40,797 nucleotides of DNA from Lactobacillus agrestimuris. Lineage in GTDB: Bacteria > Bacillota > Bacilli > Lactobacillales > Lactobacillaceae. Location of the stretch: positions 1-40,797 of the forward strand of contig NZ_CALPCQ010000017.1 in the NCBI RefSeq assembly GCF_943193025.1, in the 5' to 3' direction. A program made the translations under genes and the position numbers. Positions 1-8,386 of this stretch are shown piece after piece (position 1 is the first letter of the stretch; each line of letters starts with the position of its first letter). Under the pieces are notes generated by a model. It had not been told where the DNA came from, did no database searches, and saw nothing but the letters and a program-made list of their open reading frames with translations.

Positions 1-1
1 A

Positions 2-262
2 CCAGCATGGTCAGTATTTGATTTAGGAATATTTGCACAAAGCATTATGTTAGTTGCAATTAATAATGGTTTATCTGTTATGCCAGCACATTCATTAGTT
101 TCATATCCAGATATTATTCGTAAATATGCTGAAATTCCAGAAGATGAATCAATTGGTATGGCAATTGGTCTTGGTTATAAAGACCGTAACGCTGAAGTAA
201 ATGATCCAAAATTCTACCCAGCAAGAGTACCATTTGAAAAGATTTTTAAATTGAAAAAATAG
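2..262 (+). CDS. Nitroreductase family protein, C-terminal part
   Basis: Only the last 86 codons are present; the gene begins before the window. The visible part has the C-terminal half of the FMN-dependent nitroreductase fold: a helix reading AWSVFDLGIFAQSIMLVA, then NNGLSVMPAH, and an ending with the acidic-aromatic pattern (IPEDESIGMAIGLGYKD) in which family members pack against the second subunit and the flavin. Family members reduce nitroaromatics or quinones with NAD(P)H; the substrate cannot be told from this fragment. The gene ends 57 bases before the next start with no clear terminator between, so read-through into the CorC-type gene is possible. Confidence 0.8.
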   Translation, partial: PAWSVFDLGIFAQSIMLVAINNGLSVMPAHSLVSYPDIIRKYAEIPEDESIGMAIGLGYKDRNAEVNDPKFYPARVPFEKIFKLKK

Positions 263-319
263 TATTGTTTTTTGATGATTGTGATTCATTGAAATTGTTG
301 TTAAAAAGGTGACATAATT

Positions 320-1678
320 TTGAGTGATCCTGAAATAATTGAGAAGTTGATAGCTACCTTAGTTATCTTTGTTTTTGCTGCATTCTTTGTTGCAGCCGAA
401 TTTGCTTTAGTCCAAACACGTGTAAGTCAACTTGAAGATATGATTGCTAATAAGCAAGGAAATACCAAAAAGTTAAAGCGTGCTTTACATATGGTGCATA
501 ACTTGAATGAGTATTTATCCACAACTCAGGTTGGTACTACTTTAGTTGGAGCAATCCTTGGTTGGTTCTCTGCAGATACTTTTGCGGCAATGTTACAAAA
601 ATTGTTTAATTTTACTCCGATGAGCCCATCTTTGGTAAAGTCGGTGAGTGCAATTTTAGGCTTGATTTTGCTTACTTACTTAGAAGTTGTTGTAACAGAA
701 ATTGTTCCAAAAAATATTGCGATTGATATGCCAGTTAAAATGCTGATGGCTATTATTACACCACTTCAATGGTTCCATACGTTGGTGTATCCATTTGTTT
801 GGTTACTTAACAGTAGTTCAAATGGGCTTTTAAAATTATTGGGTTTTCAATCTGCAGATGAAGAAAATCAAATCTATTCCCAATCAGAAATTATCAAATT
901 ATCTCGAAATGCCGTTCATGGTGGAGCTCTTGATAAGTATGATTTAACTTATATGGAGCGTGCATTTGAGTTAAATGATAAAGTTGCTAAAGATATCATG
1001 ACAGACCGAACACGGTTAACGGTCTTAAATTCAACAGATACAATTGAACGTGCATTGAAGATGTACTTAGAAGAGGGATTTAGTCGTTTTCCAGTTGTTC
1101 GAGACAATGATAAGGATGATGTTGTTGGATACGTATATGCATATGATATCGTTCAACAAGCTCAAATTGATCAAACCGTCCCTGTAACTAGAATTATTAG
1201 GACAATTATTACTGTACCTGAATCAATGCCAATTCAAGATATTCTTCACTTAATGATTAAAAAGCATACTCCAATCGTGCTTGTAGTAGATGAATATGGT
1301 GGTACCAGCGGAATTGTGACTGATAAAGATATCTATGAAGAGTTGTTTGGAAGCGTTAAAGATGAAATTGATGATGTTTCAGATGACTATATTATCAAAG
1401 ATAAAGACGGTAAGATTCATGTATCTGGTAAGACTACGCTTTATGACTTTGAACGATATTTCCACACAGATATGCAGGCCTTTCAGGATAGTGATATTAT
1501 CACTATAGGTGGATATATGATGGAACATTATCCAGATTTAAAGAAAGGCTCATCAATTGATTTGGATGGCTATAAGTTTGTACTTGATAATATTGAACAA
1601 GGATTTATGCGTTGGTTTATTGTTAGTCCAATTTCTCAAGAAAATGATGATTCCGATCAATCAAATGATAAAAAATAG
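320..1678 (+). CDS. CNNM/CorC-type membrane protein (hemolysin family)
   Basis: A 452-residue protein with the full CNNM/HlyC-CorC architecture: an N-terminal DUF21 transmembrane domain (about residues 8-185, three to four hydrophobic helices), a pair of CBS domains (about 200-335, containing the DIMTDRTRLTVL start and the VVDEYGGTSGIVT signature) and a C-terminal CorC_HlyC transporter-associated domain. Family members are linked to magnesium or cobalt transport; the name hemolysin is historical. The start is TTG at 320, chosen because AAAGGTGA lies about eight bases upstream and no ATG fits. A terminator follows the stop, so the gene ends its own transcript. A second CorC protein without the membrane domain lies at 16196-17065. 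Confidence 0.88.
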   Translation: MSDPEIIEKLIATLVIFVFAAFFVAAEFALVQTRVSQLEDMIANKQGNTKKLKRALHMVHNLNEYLSTTQVGTTLVGAILGWFSADTFAAMLQKLFNFTPMSPSLVKSVSAILGLILLTYLEVVVTEIVPKNIAIDMPVKMLMAIITPLQWFHTLVYPFVWLLNSSSNGLLKLLGFQSADEENQIYSQSEIIKLSRNAVHGGALDKYDLTYMERAFELNDKVAKDIMTDRTRLTVLNSTDTIERALKMYLEEGFSRFPVVRDNDKDDVVGYVYAYDIVQQAQIDQTVPVTRIIRTIITVPESMPIQDILHLMIKKHTPIVLVVDEYGGTSGIVTDKDIYEELFGSVKDEIDDVSDDYIIKDKDGKIHVSGKTTLYDFERYFHTDMQAFQDSDIITIGGYMMEHYPDLKKGSSIDLDGYKFVLDNIEQGFMRWFIVSPISQENDDSDQSNDKK

Positions 1679-1689
1679 AAATATTACGG

Positions 1690-1719
1690 AAAAAGGCGTC
1701 AAGAGTGGCGCTTTTTTTT
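1690..1719 (+). terminator. Terminator after the CNNM/CorC gene
   Basis: Stem AAAAA(g)GCGTC / GGCGCTTTTT with loop AAGAGT, one bulged G and one G-T pair, followed by eight T residues. Confidence 0.75.
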
Positions 1720-1783
1720 GATAATAATGATATAATTTTCAATATTAAGAATTCTTTTATGATGCGAATTGAAGGGTATACTA

Positions 1784-2353
1784 ATGGTAAAAAGCGACAA
1801 TATAGATAATATTATTGATCATAAATTATTTACACAAGAAGACATTCACAATATGTGTGTACGTTTAGGTAAGCAATTAACCGAAGATTATGCAGGTAAG
1901 AAGCCAATTGTGGTTGGTGCGTTAAAAGGTGCAATTTACTTTTTAACTGATTTAACCAGAGAGATGGATGTTGCCCATCAACTTGATTTCCTTGATGTTT
2001 CAAGTTATGGTGATGGTTTTGAATCAAGTGGTAAAGTTGAAATTATCACAGATTTATCAGCTGATGTAAAAGATCGTGATGTTTTAATCGTTGAGGATAT
2101 CGTTGATACGGGTCTTACCCTTCAATATATGAAGGATTTGATTAAAAAAAGAGGAGCTAAGAGTGTAAAGTGTTGTGCTCTTCTTAATAAGGATGCTCGT
2201 CGTGAAAATGATGTTGTAGTAGATTATTATGGTTCCGATGTTGGTAATGAATTCGTTGTTGGATACGGACTTGATTTCTTAAATATGTACCGCAACTTAC
2301 CATACATTGGTGTTCTTAAACCAGAAATTATTCAAAAATATGTGAATAAATAA
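1784..2353 (+). CDS. hpt: Hypoxanthine phosphoribosyltransferase
   Basis: A 189-residue type I phosphoribosyltransferase that would convert hypoxanthine or guanine plus PRPP to IMP or GMP in purine salvage. The PRPP-binding motif VLIVEDIVDTGLTL sits at about residues 100-113, the pyrophosphate loop ALKGA at 46-50 and the flexible-loop SSYGDGFESSG at 73-83. The ATG at 1784 is preferred over an upstream TTG at 1769 because GAAGGG at 1771-1776 gives normal spacing only to 1784. Terminators on both sides make it monocistronic. Bacillus-type genomes usually carry hpt beside tilS and ftsH, which are not seen here, so this may be a second copy; that is inference. Confidence 0.9.
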   Translation: MVKSDNIDNIIDHKLFTQEDIHNMCVRLGKQLTEDYAGKKPIVVGALKGAIYFLTDLTREMDVAHQLDFLDVSSYGDGFESSGKVEIITDLSADVKDRDVLIVEDIVDTGLTLQYMKDLIKKRGAKSVKCCALLNKDARRENDVVVDYYGSDVGNEFVVGYGLDFLNMYRNLPYIGVLKPEIIQKYVNK

Positions 2354-2377
2354 AATTTAAAAATCAACAGAAAATTA

Positions 2378-2415
2378 GAAAGTAGCCATCGCAAATTTGC
2401 AATGACTACTTTTTT
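2378..2415 (+). terminator. Terminator after hpt
   Basis: Outer stem AAAGTAG / CTACTTT with an inner GCAAATTTGC palindrome and mismatches between, followed by a T run at 2410-2415. Confidence 0.75.
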
Positions 2416-2440
2416 CATGGATAAATACCTGCTCTGATAC

Positions 2441-2469
2441 TTGGTATTAGTGTGTATATTGGGTAAAAT
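2441..2469 (+). promoter_or_regulatory. Promoter for the GH25-like gene
   Basis: A -35 box TTGGTA (2441-2446) and -10 box TAAAAT (2464-2469) are separated by 17 bases, 20 bases before the start codon. This is a housekeeping sigma-type promoter that would drive the GH25-like gene and probably the helicase and EIIC genes behind it. Confidence 0.6.
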
Positions 2470-2489
2470 AGTAAAGAAAGGATGATTTC

Positions 2490-3197
2490 ATGAAAAGATT
2501 TCATCATAAAGTCACTTTACCAGCAATTTTAGTTTTGTTGATTCTAGCAGTTGCTTTTTTAGTGATCGGATTCATTAACTTTAGAAAGCAAACTACTCAA
2601 CCTGCTAATTCAAATCCAAGCGCGATTGGAGTCGAACTTGATCAAGATGTTGATTATGTTGATTTGCACAAATTACAAACTAATGGAATTTCGTTTGTAT
2701 ATTTAAGAAGTACTCAAGGCCGATCTTATTTTGATGAGAATTATTTATCATATCGTGATCAAATTTTAGGGACACAATTGGCTTTTGGAACTGAGATGTA
2801 TTATAGTAATGAATCGACTGCTTTGCAGCAGTACAATTTCTTTATGAAAAAAGTAGAACACAATACTGGAAGTTTGCCAATAATGGTCATTCCGGCCGTA
2901 GAAAATCGTGATAAAAAGTTTTTACAATCGATGGCACATTTTACGAAAATGTTGGAAAACAATAGTAAAAAAGTTCTCATTGTAGTTGATGAAAAATATC
3001 ATAATTTTTTTCCTAAAGGAACTCAGTTTGTTGCTGAAAGTAAAAAAAGACCAAGTAAAATTAAATATTCATTTTGGCGCTACACTACTAACGGTAGAGT
3101 AAATGATGTTGATGGATTAGAAAAAGGTGTAACTATGTATGCCTATAATGGTACGGTTGCACAGTATAAGCAGAAATATGGACAATTAACGCAATAA
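2490..3197 (+). CDS. Membrane-anchored GH25-like (muramidase fold) protein
   Basis: A 235-residue protein with one N-terminal membrane helix (about 10-30) and an extracellular domain resembling glycoside hydrolase family 25: IGVELDQDVDYVDLHKL, then ISFVYLRSTQGRSYFDENY and a late WRYTTNGRVNDVDG. The strands and the STQG..Y.D turn match GH25 lysozymes, but the signature acids do not. The first DVS/DIS aspartate is E49, the D-x-E pair near the LP strand reads AVE (A136, E138), and the late aspartate position falls in GVTMYAYNG. It may be catalytically changed or a peptidoglycan-binding derivative. Start ATG follows AAAGGATG. It is followed two bases later by the helicase gene. Confidence 0.72.
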   Translation: MKRFHHKVTLPAILVLLILAVAFLVIGFINFRKQTTQPANSNPSAIGVELDQDVDYVDLHKLQTNGISFVYLRSTQGRSYFDENYLSYRDQILGTQLAFGTEMYYSNESTALQQYNFFMKKVEHNTGSLPIMVIPAVENRDKKFLQSMAHFTKMLENNSKKVLIVVDEKYHNFFPKGTQFVAESKKRPSKIKYSFWRYTTNGRVNDVDGLEKGVTMYAYNGTVAQYKQKYGQLTQ

Positions 3198-3199
3198 TA

Positions 3200-4441
3200 A
3201 TGTATCAAGAAAAAGTAAAAACAGTTTTAGAGAAAGAACACAAAAATAGGCCGACTTTAATTCAAACTGCAACATATGATGCAATTAAAAATGGTGCAAG
3301 TTTGGTCGCTCTTGCAAAGACAGGAACAGGAAAAACTTTGGCATATGCCTTGCCAAGTTTAGAAAGATTAGAACCTGGTCAAGCAAATAGTTTAGTTATT
3401 TTTGCACCAACCACTGAATTGGCCGTTCAAATTAGAAGAGCAATTAACCCTTATATTCATGCATTAGGTTTACGTGGGGTAAGTCTCGTAGGAGCAGGTA
3501 ATCGTAAGAGACAGGAAGATAATTTAAAGAAGAAGCATCCAGAAGTTGTAATTGCAACTCCAGGAAGATTTTTTGATTTCTTTTCAAGTGGCAGAATTAA
3601 ATTGAATCAGATCAAGACTCTAATTATTGATGAAGCCGATGATATTTTAGAATTTACTAAGATGAATTTGCTCAGTTCGTTAGGTCAAAATCTCGGTTCG
3701 GATTCTCAAATTCTTTTATTTGGAGCAACTGATTCCGAGATTACTAGAGAAGCCGAAGAATTGTTTGAACGTAATTTCTTACTAATTGATGTTAGAAAAG
3801 AACAAGAAACCGAAAATAAAAATTATTTTTTACAGGTTGATAATGCCCACAAGATTGAATTTTTACAGCGTCTTACAAGACTAGAGAATTTTAAAGGTAT
3901 TTTATTCTTTGACTCAAATCAAACTATGCTTAAGTTTGCGGGAATTTTTTCTCACACAAAAACTAAGTTTGACTTATTGGCAACTGATTTTGGTAAAGAA
4001 CGCCGACAAAAAGCTTTGCATAATTTGGCATCGGGTAAGACTAAGTTGTTACTGGCTACTGATTTAGCAGCGCGTGGTTTAGATATTCCAGGATTAACGT
4101 ATGTCATCAACTTCGATATTCCAAGGGATGTAAATACCTATTTACATCGAGCAGGAAGAACTGGGCGAATGAATGCGGTTGGTTATGTTGTATCGCTTGG
4201 GAACGATCATGACTTTCGTGATTTAAAGAAACTATTAGAAGATCATGTTGAACTTACACGGGTATATTTCTCAGGTAATAAACTGACCACCAAATTGCCT
4301 AAAAAGAAGAAAAAAGTCGAAAAGATAACTAAAGAAGAACAGAGTGAAAATAAAGTAGTTAAAGTGAATAAGAAAAAGCGGAAAAAACGTAATAACAAAA
4401 ATAAAGGGTATCATCCCCACTACTTGAAGGTGAAAAAATGA
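3200..4441 (+). CDS. DEAD-box RNA helicase, YfmL/CshB-like
   Basis: A 413-residue ATP-dependent RNA helicase with both RecA-like domains: Q-motif-like PTLIQ (18-22), motif I AKTGTGKT (39-46), motif Ia PTTELA (70-75), TPGR (119-122), DEAD (143-146), motif III GAT (174-176), ATDLAARGLD (285-294) and HRAGRTGR (315-322). A strongly basic lysine-rich tail (about 350-413) is likely to bind RNA. Two motifs depart from consensus: Ia has T for R, and III is GAT rather than SAT. Such small DEAD-box proteins act in ribosome assembly or RNA decay, often at low temperature; that role is inferred. The ATG is two bases after the previous stop and has no good ribosome site, suggesting translational coupling. 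Confidence 0.88.
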   Translation: MYQEKVKTVLEKEHKNRPTLIQTATYDAIKNGASLVALAKTGTGKTLAYALPSLERLEPGQANSLVIFAPTTELAVQIRRAINPYIHALGLRGVSLVGAGNRKRQEDNLKKKHPEVVIATPGRFFDFFSSGRIKLNQIKTLIIDEADDILEFTKMNLLSSLGQNLGSDSQILLFGATDSEITREAEELFERNFLLIDVRKEQETENKNYFLQVDNAHKIEFLQRLTRLENFKGILFFDSNQTMLKFAGIFSHTKTKFDLLATDFGKERRQKALHNLASGKTKLLLATDLAARGLDIPGLTYVINFDIPRDVNTYLHRAGRTGRMNAVGYVVSLGNDHDFRDLKKLLEDHVELTRVYFSGNKLTTKLPKKKKKVEKITKEEQSENKVVKVNKKKRKKRNNKNKGYHPHYLKVKK

Positions 4442-5766
4442 GTCGAATAGTAAAATGGCTGGAAGACTATATATTACCAATAGCCAATCGACTGGCACAA
4501 ATACGTTGGTTAGTTGCACTTAGGAATGCGTTTATTTCTATGCTTCCTATTACAATTGCCGGATCACTCGCTGTGCTAGTCAAAAGCTTAATAACAGCGT
4601 CCAAAACTCAACTTGGATGGACGACATTTTCAGCCATCATGAGTCCACTTAGTATGATTAGTGATGTTGTGTGGCGTGGAACATATGCGCTTTTTGCCTT
4701 ATTTTTAGCAGTAGCATTAGGTTATCAGTTAGCTAAAACATTTGAAATCAACCGCTTAATGGGGGCGCTTGTTTCACTTGCATCATTTATGATGAGCATT
4801 GCTAATTATGTGAAGGTTAAGATTCAAGGAAATGTAATTACTGCAAAAGATGCCTTCGATATTTCTCAATTTTCAACAACAGGAATTTTTACCGCAATTT
4901 TGTTTGGTTCACTAGGCTTTTTAATTTACTTTTTATGTTACCGAGCAAGATTATTGTTGCATATTAATGCCAATTTACCTCATGCAGAGCAGGTAGCGTT
5001 CGATGCATTGATTCCTGGAATAATTTCAATTTTTGGAATTGGAACTATCAATTACATTTTTCAAGTTACTACAGGAACTTATTTTGGAAATTGGCTGTTA
5101 AATTCAATCCAAGGACCACTCGTAAGAATGGGACAAGGTTTTGGAATGGTCGTACTTGTAACGGTTCTTGTGCAAGTATTCTGTTTCTTTGGATTCAATG
5201 GTCTTGGTGTCTTGGCACCAATTGTTGATTCGATTTGGTTGACAGCACAAAATATCAATATTACTGCAGCTAACAATGGGAAAATTCCTGATTATTTATG
5301 GGTCAGTGGATCTTTTAATGCTTTTGCCTGGTTTGGTGGAGCAGGGGGCACTCTTGCTTTAATAATTGCAATTTTAGTTTTCTCGAAGAGAAGCGATTAT
5401 CGAACTGTTGCAAAAATTGCGTTAGCTCCGGGAATTTTTAATATCAATGAACCAATTGTCTATGGGATTCCAGTAATTTTAAATCCTGTTTATTGTATTC
5501 CATTTGTCGTTGCTCCTTTAGTTAATGTATCCTTTTCATATTGGATAACTAAGATGGGATTAGTTAATCCAGTTCAAGTGGCAGTTCCTTGGATAATGCC
5601 ACCAATAATTGGACCATATTTAGCATGTAATTATGATTGGCGCGCAATTGTTTTAAGTATTATCAATATAATTATTGCGGTAGCAATTTGGACGCCATTT
5701 GTTTTTGCAGCTGATAAGATTGAAGCAGACGATAAACCACGTAATATGTTTGCAAGTATTGAATAA
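4438..5766 (+). CDS. PTS sugar transporter EIIC, lactose/cellobiose family
   Basis: A 442-residue polytopic membrane protein (about ten hydrophobic segments) matching the cellobiose/lactose EIIC family: N-terminal LEDYILPIANRLAQIRWLVA, the loop GSFNAFAWFGGAGGTLAL and the conserved NINEPIVYGIPVILNP. EIIC forms the membrane channel through which the sugar passes while EIIB phosphorylates it. No IIA or IIB gene is adjacent, so it must borrow partners encoded elsewhere. Its ATG overlaps the helicase stop by four bases (ATGA) and its ribosome site GAAGGTG lies inside the helicase tail, so the two are co-translated. The sugar cannot be read from sequence. Confidence 0.87.
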   Translation: MSRIVKWLEDYILPIANRLAQIRWLVALRNAFISMLPITIAGSLAVLVKSLITASKTQLGWTTFSAIMSPLSMISDVVWRGTYALFALFLAVALGYQLAKTFEINRLMGALVSLASFMMSIANYVKVKIQGNVITAKDAFDISQFSTTGIFTAILFGSLGFLIYFLCYRARLLLHINANLPHAEQVAFDALIPGIISIFGIGTINYIFQVTTGTYFGNWLLNSIQGPLVRMGQGFGMVVLVTVLVQVFCFFGFNGLGVLAPIVDSIWLTAQNINITAANNGKIPDYLWVSGSFNAFAWFGGAGGTLALIIAILVFSKRSDYRTVAKIALAPGIFNINEPIVYGIPVILNPVYCIPFVVAPLVNVSFSYWITKMGLVNPVQVAVPWIMPPIIGPYLACNYDWRAIVLSIINIIIAVAIWTPFVFAADKIEADDKPRNMFASIE

Positions 5767-5820
5767 ATTAAAAATAATTAGCTTTTATCAAGTATTTTTG
5801 ATAAAGTTAATTATGGTATT

Positions 5821-5894
5821 GGTCTGGTAGCTCAGCTGGATAGAGCATCGGTTTCCTAAACCGTGTGTCGTGAGTTCGAATCTCACCCGGATCA
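5821..5894 (+). tRNA. tRNA-Arg (anticodon CCT)
   Basis: A 74-base cloverleaf: acceptor GGTCTGG / CCGGATC (two G-T pairs), D arm GCTCAGCTGGATAGAGC, anticodon loop TTCCTAA with CCT, T arm GTGAG TTCGAAT CTCAC, discriminator A. CCA is not encoded. It would read the rare AGG codon. It stands alone and is followed by a terminator. Confidence 0.95.
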
Positions 5895-5896
5895 TT

Positions 5897-5927
5897 AAAA
5901 AACTAGGACAGCCGTCCTAGTTTTTTT
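5897..5927 (+). terminator. Terminator after tRNA-Arg
   Basis: Perfect stem ACTAGGAC / GTCCTAGT with loop AGCC, flanked by A and T runs. Confidence 0.85.
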
Positions 5928-5981
5928 GTTAATCTGGTCATCCTTATGGTTTAATAGATATAGAAAATTTAAAAGGATGAA

Positions 5982-6164
5982 ATGAAGATGTTAACTCTAT
6001 TATTAGCTGCAGCAGTCATCATAATTGGTAGTTTTTGTTTAGTCTTCGGTTTAGATAAAAAAAGACCCGCTAAAACTCGGAAGTATCTTTTATATACAGC
6101 TCTAATTTGTGTATTTATCGTTTGGGGATTAGCTACAGTTATTATGGCAAATCCAATGAAATAA
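5982..6164 (+). CDS. Small two-helix membrane protein, unknown
   Basis: A 60-residue protein with two predicted membrane helices (about 3-22 and 36-55) joined by a basic loop DKKRPAKTRK, which places both ends outside if the positive-inside rule holds. I do not recognise a family. The ribosome site AAAAGGATG (5971-5979) fits the ATG at 5982; the ATG at 5988 is a less good alternative. Its stop codon overlaps the AAGGAG ribosome site of the UDP-GlcNAc 2-epimerase gene, so the two form an operon and the small protein may influence translation of the epimerase. Confidence 0.6.
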   Translation: MKMLTLLLAAAVIIIGSFCLVFGLDKKRPAKTRKYLLYTALICVFIVWGLATVIMANPMK

Positions 6165-6175
6165 GGAGTTTGAAA

Positions 6176-7318
6176 ATGGCAAAAATTAAAGTAATGACGG
6201 TTTTTGGTACCCGTCCTGAAGCAATTAAAATGGCACCTTTAGTTTTAAAGTTAAAGGCTGATGATCGCTTTGATGAAGTGACAGTAGTTACTGCTCAGCA
6301 CCGTGAGATGCTTGATCAAGTTTTGGAAATCTTTAAAATTAAACCTGATTATGATTTTAATATCATGCATAAAAATCAAACTTTGGCAGATATTACTTCT
6401 AAAGTTTTGACTGATATGAGTAGAGTAATTCAAGAAGAAAAGCCAGATATTGTTTTGGTTCATGGTGATACTACTACTAGTTTTGCAGCAGGACTTGCTA
6501 GTTTTTATGAACAAACTACTTTGGGTCACGTTGAAGCTGGTCTTCGTACTTGGAATAAGTATTCACCATTTCCGGAAGAAATGAATCGTCAAATGACTGA
6601 TGATTTGACGGATTTATACTTTGCCCCAACTGAACTCTCAAAATCAAATTTAGTTAAGGAAAACCACAAGCAAGAAAATATTTTTGTGACAGGTAATACT
6701 GCAATTGATGCGCTTCAACAAACTGTCCAAAAAGATTATCATCATGATGTTTTGGATGAAATTACTCCGGGTAACCGCATTATCTTAGTTACTATGCATC
6801 GCCGTGAAAATCAAGGTGAACCAATGCGCCGCGTCTTTAGGGTGATGAAGCAAGTAGTTGATAGTCATGATGATGTTGAAATTATCTATCCAGTTCACTT
6901 ATCACCAAGAGTACAAGAAGTGGCCAAAGAAGTACTTGGTGGCGATCCAAGAATTCACCTAATCGATCCGCTTGATGTAGTAGACTTCCACAATTTGGCT
7001 AAACGCTCATATTTCATTATGACTGACTCGGGTGGTGTTCAAGAAGAAGCCCCAAGTTTAGGTAAGCCAGTACTAGTTCTCAGAGACACTACGGAGCGTC
7101 CTGAAGGTGTTAAGGCAGGTACTCTAAAGTTAGTCGGCACTGAAGTTGAACCAGTTAAGAAGGCCATGATTGATCTTTTAGAAGATCAGGCAGCTTATGA
7201 TGAAATGGCCAATGCCAAGAATCCATACGGAGACGGTCATGCATCAGACAGAATAATGGATGCTATCTATTATTATTTTGATAAAGAAAACCGGAATCGT
7301 CCGGAAAATTTTGAATAG
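6176..7318 (+). CDS. wecB: UDP-N-acetylglucosamine 2-epimerase (non-hydrolysing)
   Basis: A 380-residue cytosolic enzyme interconverting UDP-GlcNAc and UDP-ManNAc, the precursor for teichoic acid linkage units or surface polysaccharide. Family motifs in order: VMTVFGTRPEAIKMAPL at the start, VHGDTTTS, GHVEAGLRT, FPEEMNRQMTD, TMHRREN and SGGVQEEAPSLGKPVLVLR. They cover the nucleotide-sugar site and the acidic and histidine residues of catalysis. An upstream in-frame start at 6107 lies inside the small membrane-protein gene and is rejected; ATG 6176 has AAGGAG seven bases upstream. A bidirectional terminator follows. The alternative symbol mnaA is used in Gram-positive bacteria. Confidence 0.93.
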   Translation: MAKIKVMTVFGTRPEAIKMAPLVLKLKADDRFDEVTVVTAQHREMLDQVLEIFKIKPDYDFNIMHKNQTLADITSKVLTDMSRVIQEEKPDIVLVHGDTTTSFAAGLASFYEQTTLGHVEAGLRTWNKYSPFPEEMNRQMTDDLTDLYFAPTELSKSNLVKENHKQENIFVTGNTAIDALQQTVQKDYHHDVLDEITPGNRIILVTMHRRENQGEPMRRVFRVMKQVVDSHDDVEIIYPVHLSPRVQEVAKEVLGGDPRIHLIDPLDVVDFHNLAKRSYFIMTDSGGVQEEAPSLGKPVLVLRDTTERPEGVKAGTLKLVGTEVEPVKKAMIDLLEDQAAYDEMANAKNPYGDGHASDRIMDAIYYYFDKENRNRPENFE

Positions 7319-7329
7319 TGACAGCAATT

Positions 7330-7361
7330 AAAAAAGTAGCAAGATTACTTGCTACTTTTTT
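7330..7361. terminator. Bidirectional terminator between epimerase and gtrA-like gene
   Basis: Perfect stem AAAAAGTAGCAA(g) / (a)CTTGCTACTTTTT with flanking A and T runs serves both convergent genes. The stop codon of the minus-strand gene lies within its loop. Confidence 0.85.
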
Positions 7362-7875
7362 GTTTTGCATGTTTTTCTTTTTGCTGTTCAACTCGCATTT
7401 TTGCTCGTTCGATCATCGTATGTTCCTGTTTTTGGAAAACTGAACGAGTAGTTAAGTAATTAAAGATACCAACTAAAATTTGATCAATAATTTTTACAAA
7501 TAAAGCATTTAAATGAAGCCAAGATAATCCAACTAACATAATTAAGGTATCTGGAATTAAACTTAGTATTCGGTAAGTAAAAAATACTATTATTTTATGC
7601 CACGTTGAGTGGTCGTGATCGACATTATTTGTAAAAACCGCTTTTTGATTGAAATAAAATGAAGCCAAATTAGAAATTATAAATGCGACAGTATTCGCAA
7701 TAATAACAGAATTATGCCACCAATTATGAAGAGCAACAAAGGCAATTGTGTTGATTAAAGCTGCTAGAAATCCAAAAATCATATATACCCAAACATTACG
7801 GTGTCTTTTAAAGATTTTTTCGCCTAGCTTACGAATATTAGCTTCATCTGTAATTACAGATTTACGTTTATCCAT
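7345..7875 (-). CDS. GtrA family membrane protein
   Basis: A 176-residue protein with four hydrophobic helices typical of GtrA: the first contains MIFGFLAALINTIAFVAL, the second ends in FIISNLASFYFNQKAVF, where the N-x-x-x-F/Y-x-x-N-x-x-x-F pattern is the family signature, and the last ends near NYLTTRSVF. GtrA proteins are thought to move lipid-linked sugars across the membrane or assist cell-wall glycosyltransferases. The C-terminus is a basic, charged cytoplasmic tail (RAKMRVEQQKEKHAKQK). Its ATG overlaps the end of the flavodoxin gene by eight bases, so the two are co-translated. Confidence 0.85.
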   Translation of the reverse strand: MDKRKSVITDEANIRKLGEKIFKRHRNVWVYMIFGFLAALINTIAFVALHNWWHNSVIIANTVAFIISNLASFYFNQKAVFTNNVDHDHSTWHKIIVFFTYRILSLIPDTLIMLVGLSWLHLNALFVKIIDQILVGIFNYLTTRSVFQKQEHTMIERAKMRVEQQKEKHAKQKSSK

Positions 7876-8314
7876 TTAATTTATCATTCATTTCTTCAGC
7901 CGCATGATCAATTAAATCGAGGGCTTCATCTTCAGGTGCATTTTCGATAGTTACAGGCTTAGTGACTTCTTTAGCACCAATCTTTTTAAATAATTTTTCA
8001 AAGTCAAAAACATTTTCACAGAAGTGTTCACCATAAGTTTTATCTCCTGAGCCCATTACGGCAAAATATTTTCCACTCAAATCTAATTCGGCAAGTTGTT
8101 CATAAAAGTCAGCAATTTCGTCAGTCATCTTACCTTCACCGTAAGTGTAGGTAACAAAAATACAGAGATCACTTTCTAAATAATCGCTAGCATCAGCAAA
8201 ACTTACATCATTATTTTCTACATCAAAGCCGAAATCTTGTAAATCTTCTTCAAGTATTTCTGCCATATCTTCGTTATTTCCTGTCATGCTAGCATATACA
8301 ATTGTCGCTTTCAT
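7868..8314 (-). CDS. Flavodoxin
   Basis: A 148-residue short-chain flavodoxin, an FMN-carrying one-electron transfer protein. The phosphate-binding loop YASMTGNNEDMA is at residues 6-17; the second flavin loop TYTYGEGKM and the later GSGDKTYGEHFC also match. ATG 8314 is preferred over the ATG at 8326 because the GGAGGG at 8319-8324 lies between them and can only serve the former. The partner reductase is not seen here. It is first in a two-gene operon with the GtrA gene; a -10-like TATAAT on this strand lies at 8354-8359. Confidence 0.92.
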   Translation of the reverse strand: MKATIVYASMTGNNEDMAEILEEDLQDFGFDVENNDVSFADASDYLESDLCIFVTYTYGEGKMTDEIADFYEQLAELDLSGKYFAVMGSGDKTYGEHFCENVFDFEKLFKKIGAKEVTKPVTIENAPEDEALDLIDHAAEEMNDKLNG

Positions 8315-8386
8315 GAAGCCCTCCATATTTTATTAATTACTTTTTTTATATGTATTATACATGAAAACAGAAAATATCAGTAATGC

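Noticed and set aside
4271..4519. Minus-strand ORF opposite the helicase tail
   Set aside because: Phe/Leu-rich shadow of the Lys-rich helicase C-terminus.
5781..5806. Hairpin CTTTTATCAA/TTGATAAAG after the EIIC gene
   Set aside because: Bulged and not followed by a T run; not called a terminator.
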